Assembly (NCBI GenBank): GCA_025267735.1
Contig: CM046308.1
Span: 39,359,267 to 39,423,266, forward strand
Length of the DNA stretch: 64,000 nt
Direction: 5' to 3'
From: Mactra quadrangularis
Taxonomy: Eukaryota > Mollusca > Bivalvia > Venerida > Mactridae
Shown here: piece by piece, positions 61,001 through 64,000 of the stretch
Numbering within the stretch: the first letter of the stretch is position 1
Layout of the letters: each line of letters starts with the position of its first letter
The notes under the pieces: model-generated
Database searches by the model: none
What the model was told of the DNA's origin: nothing
The model's input: only the letters and a program-made list of their open reading frames with translations
Program-made: the position numbers and the translations under genes

Positions 61001-63941
61001 AGTTAATTCACAAGAAACATTTTAAAAGTTGCTAACATTAGCATATTTCATTCAATACATCATATTAGTTATTTTGAATTAAACAACATGCCACAACAAA
61101 TACAATATATTGGTGGTCAAAATACAAGTAACAATAGTTGGAAGTACACTGGGGTCCAAAAGTTTCTTTACACATGTACATTTTCCTTATTTTCTCTTAG
61201 ACTCTTATCTGTTATTGAAAAATTATTGCAGACTCATTTTGTTTTGTATCTTTATTTTATACTTACAATACATAAATAACATAGTTAATCGTTCATATTA
61301 AACTACATGTACATACATGTATTTACTATTAGTTGTGAAACTGATAACTTCATGTAAATTATTTGTAAGTGTACTTAAAACATCAAAATTTAATGTGTAA
61401 AGAAACTAATGGACCCCATTTAAGACAATTATTGTATTCAAGACAAACACAAGTAACATAATATATAATGATGTTTGATCCCATATATTCTAGATAAAGT
61501 AAATTTAGGTTGCACAATTTATCTTGTTTCAAAATTTTGAAAATTAATATCATTGTAATGTAAAAATTGAAAAATGAGCCATTTGTGACGACAAATACAA
61601 AAATGCCACATACATGTAAATTGAACCAATATATTATAAATGTTTTATGGAATAGCTATTTCTTATTTCAATAATATATTCAATTGTTTTTGTTTAATTA
61701 ACACAAGATTGATTTTGCTCCCTACAAGTATTAGGTTGACCAAAAATTTGACCTACTAAACCTATGAGAACTTGCACAGTCTATTTTGAATAACAGGTAA
61801 TAATGACAATAATACTTTCATATTTCTGACACCTAATTATTTAGGATCTTTTAATTGTGGATTAAAACTACACATTAAAACTTATGAAACAATTCAAAAA
61901 TACAATATGAACCATCTATTCGCCATTTACCTCCTTGTACCCATGTTGGGTCTTAAACATAATCAAAATCTCTTACATGATGGAAAATTTAAAACTTACA
62001 ATGTGCAATATAATTGTTTTATAATCAGTACTGAAAATTTTTTATTTGCATAGTCATAAAAGTTTTACTGTTGTAGAATTCTACCTTTACATAAACCATT
62101 ATTATGATACTGATTATAAAACAATTATATTGCGGATTGTAAAAAAAATAACATACATGTACATCTCATATATAACATGTACATGTATCAAACAGTCACA
62201 TATTCCACTCTCAATAAGTTGATAGCACTTTGCGTTCTCACTGTCAATAGAGATCCTTTCATACCTATGTAGAAACATATCTGCTTTGAATAATTCTCAG
62301 TTCTTCGAGTTAGAATGTCTCTTATTTTAAAGAAATTTGAAGTGCTGGGTATATAAACTACAGTACAACCTCTCTTAAATGACACCCACTGGGAGGGACT
62401 ATAGTATGTTGCTGTTCAGAGGTTGTTGCACTGCAGAGGTTATATACAATTGAAATTATGCCTTGGAGAAATATCAAAAAGCTGTTGTTGTGTAGAGGAT
62501 TGGTTCTGTAGAGGACCGCTCTGCATAGGTTATAATGTACTTGAAAAAAAATCCAATGTTATTCTGCCATATGTGGAGAACATCCTGAAAAGAGAAATAG
62601 TATTTAAGTAAGTAAATTGTTTATCTTTGTGACATGTACTATGACAAGATTACAAAGTATTGAAACATGAAGACAATATGAACAATAATCAATATTTACA
62701 TATGATCACATGACCTAGTGAACCTACATTTTCACTTATAGTATGTAATAGAAAGTTGAATAAAATATATAAGAGTAGTGCTCACTTTGATACAGAGGTA
62801 AGTGCATTAATGACCATAGAAATCATTTTAGGACCATAATCTATAACAAAGAATAACCATTAACTGTTGGATTCACCCAGTTTTATTTAGAAAGTACACA
62901 GTACTCAATACAAAATGTACTTTGTAGTAACAAAATGCAGTAATGGATATATACTTTTATTTCGAATCTTTCATTCCGAAGTTTGTACTCGACCATCTGG
63001 AAATATGATCGAGTGTACGTTGTTAGTTATATCAGTGCCGGAAGTGAGTGTACATGTCCGTCAATACAACCATCCGAAAATATGGCTACTTTTTTGGTAA
63101 CATGTTTTGTTTAATTACCATTGCATCATATTGAAGTCAAATATTCAATTCATCTGTTCGCGAATGACTAACCTCATTAATTAGAAGTGGAAAGTGCTCT
63201 GATAATCACATTGTAGGCCTATTTATTACGGAAGATTAAAACACTAATCATTATGACAGACGACGTAAACGTTGGTTGTTGACAAGCTGTCGGTATCACT
63301 CGGAAGCTTTACTCTCAAGAGAATCTAGTTGTCTACCCTAATTTTTTGTGCCTTCTGTACTAGTAGACCGGCTATTTTACAAAACAAACATGAAAATAAC
63401 ACTATTTACCTTTGTAACGCAATCTTGACTATAGCGTTGGATTTTCTTCAGCAAAATCTTGAATATTCAGATAATACTGAGCATATTGTGGATTCTGTAT
63501 CAAGCCTGTATCGATTTAGAGCTAATTCGTGTGTTAAAATCAACTAAAGGTGTCTTTCTTTAACGAAAAACGCGTATTTTCTGTCGTTACCGAGATCTAA
63601 TAGTATGGCAGCCATTTTATCGTACATAGGTACGACTGGTACCTAGTGGTCGTGAGAAAATCGACGATTTGGCGAAAATCGTACGATTTCAAAAAATCGG
63701 CGATGTTTAGTAAGACACCAGCAAAATCGTGAGACCGACGTACGATTTTTCGTAGGTCGAAATTGAGAGTACGATGTTTAGTAAGACGCCCCCCTGGTGG
63801 ATACTTAACTCGAAGGAAGTAAACCAATCTTACCTCCGTGTATGCCTTGTTGATGAAAGCAGACGATATCAGAAGACATGATAATGACGTCACTCCCAGC
63901 AGAATGAGAAGTATTTTAACTTTTTTCCAGAAGGATCTCAT
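50335..63941 (-). CDS. LicD/FKTN-FKRP-type glycosyl- or phospho-sugar-transferase, type II membrane protein, 621 aa; join(63834-63941,50335-52092)
   Basis: Exon 1 encodes the start Met, K-K-V-K and one hydrophobic span (residues about 9-30), a signal anchor. The phase-0 junction (ACGGAG|gtaaga ... tttcag|GTCCAA) joins it to a 1758-bp exon. Residues about 165-330 resemble a GT-A/GT2 fold, with G-N-T-G-G-A-W-N-N-A near 229-238. Where an active GT2 enzyme would carry an acidic pair, this one reads L-I-A-R-N-V-D-F. Residues about 435-580 are the LicD part, with L-Q-E-G-T-A-L-G-A near 446 and P-W-E-M-D-A-D-I near 462, the expected metal/nucleotide site. The layout of stem domain plus LicD catalytic domain matches fukutin-related proteins, which act in the Golgi on glycans. 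The substrate here is unknown. At 621 aa it is longer than human FKRP (495). Confidence 0.9.
52262..52465. repeat. Dispersed 'cagcggggttaa' repeat, fold-back copy
   Basis: The left arm is reversed (cgcttatacatttaccccgc) and the right arm direct (aatcagagtggttaatgtat, then gcaccactgacag), making an inverted pair about 80 bp apart. Confidence 0.68.
52492..52783 (+). mobile_element. tRNA-derived SINE, family 4, with target duplication
   Basis: The 9-bp direct repeat tggctttag flanks the element (52483-52491, 52784-52792). The tRNA-like head is a good cloverleaf, with acceptor arms cccgggt/acccggg and an anticodon arm cgaga/tctcg. It has an extra-long variable arm. The body and tail are shared with 37267-37470, so this is a SINE and not a tRNA gene. 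Confidence 0.9.
53203..53395. mobile_element. MITE of the 'gttcagta' family
   Basis: Ends are gtgttcagtaactactgtta and, reversed, gcgcgttcagttatc. The interior has repeated, inverted 'aactcaaccc / gggttgagtt' words. Related to 31553-31922 and 55180-55372. Confidence 0.65.
53396..54200. other. Intron sequence, nothing recognised
   Basis: AT-rich part of the 11.7-kb LicD-gene intron. No repeat family, exon or RNA gene seen. Confidence 0.5.
54201..54445 (-). mobile_element. Decayed tRNA-derived SINE
   Basis: On the minus strand: cccgggttggctctacgg, then ggtcatgggttcg (B-box-like). The body shows ataaatagtctgttcat and similar words. Diverged. Confidence 0.5.
54446..56426. other. Intron sequence with one MITE
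   Basis: Includes a 'gttcagta'-family MITE with inverted 'gggttgagtt' words at 55180-55372 and a short ttccgag-type palindrome at 56155-56205. Otherwise featureless, AT-rich. Confidence 0.55.
56427..56740 (+). mobile_element. tRNA-derived SINE, family 1, with target duplication
   Basis: Head gccgcctggctagctcatat to gtgggttcggtttcc, conserved body, and tail tgtgttgctacggcgttaaa followed by CAAA units. Flanked by tcattcaatgaa / tcattcactgaa (one mismatch). It is the most complete copy of this family in the window. Confidence 0.9.
56960..57306. repeat. Degenerate 'attatttcgtttttacaaa' repeat
   Basis: About 15 imperfect copies of a unit of about 20 bp, present in both orientations (tattatttcg and cgaaataata). 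It ends 10 bp before the left TIR at 57317. Confidence 0.8.
58197..58810 (+). repeat. Three tandem tRNA-like units of about 240 bp
   Basis: The word gttcacattat starts units at 58197, 58444 and 58680. Each holds an A-box-like agctcagtcgggaga-type and a B-box-like gggttcgagtcccag-type motif, then tgcatatttttcttaccctg. The units have diverged from each other. Confidence 0.75.
58313..58330 (+). other. Primer-binding-site-like sequence
   Basis: tggcgcccaacgtgggac resembles the complement of a tRNA-Lys 3' end, as used by some LTR retroelements. It follows the first tRNA-like unit only. No LTR pair or coding region accompanies it. Confidence 0.4.
59070..59160 (-). mobile_element. tRNA-like SINE head, decayed
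   Basis: On the minus strand: gtgagaggctgtgggtttga atctcag (B-box-like) preceded by caagtagtgtccac (A-box-like). Confidence 0.5.
59662..60050. mobile_element. PIF/Harbinger-like MITE, family 1, copy B
   Basis: 389 bp flanked by TTA (59659-59661, 60051-60053). Inverted relative to the copy at 36727; it shares ttttgttatgcg / cgcttaacataatt boxes and a cgaaaacgaaaacac block. Confidence 0.8.
60054..61145. other. Intron sequence, nothing recognised
   Basis: AT-rich, with several short poly-A/T runs. No exon, SINE or TIR found. Confidence 0.5.
61149..61421. mobile_element. Tc1/mariner-type MITE, second family
   Basis: Ends are ctggggtccaaaagtttctt and, reversed, atggggtccattagtttctt, within TA-flanked 273 bp. 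The interior is AT-rich and non-coding. Confidence 0.75.
61422..62360. other. Intron sequence, one weak inverted repeat
   Basis: tgcaatataattgttttata near 62005 is answered by tataaaacaattatattgc near 62113 (fold-back of about 130 bp). Otherwise featureless. Confidence 0.55.
62361..62537. mobile_element. Tc1/pogo-type MITE, copy B
   Basis: 177 bp flanked by TA. Ends are cagtacaacctctcttaaat and, reversed, cattataacctatgcagagc. Inverted relative to 49542-49722. Confidence 0.78.
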
Positions 63942-63950
63942 TGTTTTATT
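63834..63950 (-). CDS. LicD-type gene, first coding exon
   Basis: 36 codons (M-R-S-F-W-K-K-V ... N-K-A-Y-T-E) with donor GGAG|gtaaga. Nine bases upstream of ATG lies a good acceptor (ttattttattctttattgtag|AATAAAACA, shown in two parts), so a 5'-UTR exon should exist beyond the window. Coding part 63834-63941. Confidence 0.85.
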
Positions 63951-64000
63951 CTACAATAAAGAATAAAATAAATATTAGTCATACATAAATACACAAAATG

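Larger units (their letters stand above)
57317..63794. mobile_element. Candidate 6.5-kb TIR element in the LicD-gene intron
   Basis: ggggggcgtcttactaaac at 57317 is matched exactly, reversed, by gtttagtaagacgcccccc ending at 63794. The perfect match extends to about 23 bp (reading on to catc). Subterminal repeats of gtcttacta and aaatcgtacg occur at both ends. A CTG on each side could be a 3-bp target duplication. No transposase was recognised inside. The right end lies 39 bp from the exon-1 donor. Confidence 0.6.

Noticed and set aside
63329..63547. 72-codon plus-strand frame near the right TIR as a transposase exon
   Set aside because: No motif, no good splice partner; the opposite strand is equally plausible.

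Overview
This is eukaryotic, AT-rich, repeat-dense DNA. Three things suggest a lophotrochozoan animal, most likely a bivalve or other mollusc (inference): GT-AG spliced genes with kilobase introns, many tRNA-derived SINEs whose tails end in a 'gttgctacggcgttaaa'-type motif plus CAAA runs, and abundant small TIR elements. No prokaryotic gene organisation, CRISPR array or rRNA is visible.

Layout. (1) 1-10768: a macrosatellite of three tandem units (3454 bp, 4630 bp and a truncated third). Each has about 1.5 kb of non-repetitive leader and an 18-bp minisatellite; units 1 and 2 also carry a 150-163 bp sub-repeat. (2) 10769-13494: non-coding, with one MITE. (3) 13495-20630: a 41-bp satellite of roughly 170 copies with higher-order structure. 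(4) 20631-35433: a minus-strand gene whose first four exons are readable (start codon at 35433, last visible exon 23844-24023). Its introns hold SINEs, MITEs and several minisatellites, two of which come within about 35 bp of splice sites. (5) 35434-35891: a compact divergent promoter with two CREs, one fused to an ETS-type site. (6) 35892-44074: a complete plus-strand gene of five exons, 397 codons, every intron in phase 1, with a poly(A) signal. (7) 44128-50334: intergenic and mostly transposon-derived. It includes a nested insertion, a 1.18-kb TIR element and a three-copy hairpin repeat. (8) 50335-63950: a minus-strand two-exon gene for a 621-aa type II membrane protein of the LicD/FKTN/FKRP class. 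Its 11.7-kb intron contains a pair of matching TIRs 6.5 kb apart.

Only the LicD-type gene can be given a family. By homology it would be a Golgi glycosyl- or phospho-sugar-transferase. The divergent pair at 35.4-35.9 kb is supported by splice phase and open frame, but I recognise neither product. Most long open frames in the window are artefacts of tandem repeats whose period is a multiple of three (18, 39, 48 and 51 bp).

The most interesting signals are the nested macrosatellite, the higher-order structure of the 41-bp satellite, the unrecognised divergent gene pair with its composite promoter, and the 6.5-kb TIR pair whose right end lies 39 bp from the LicD exon-1 donor.
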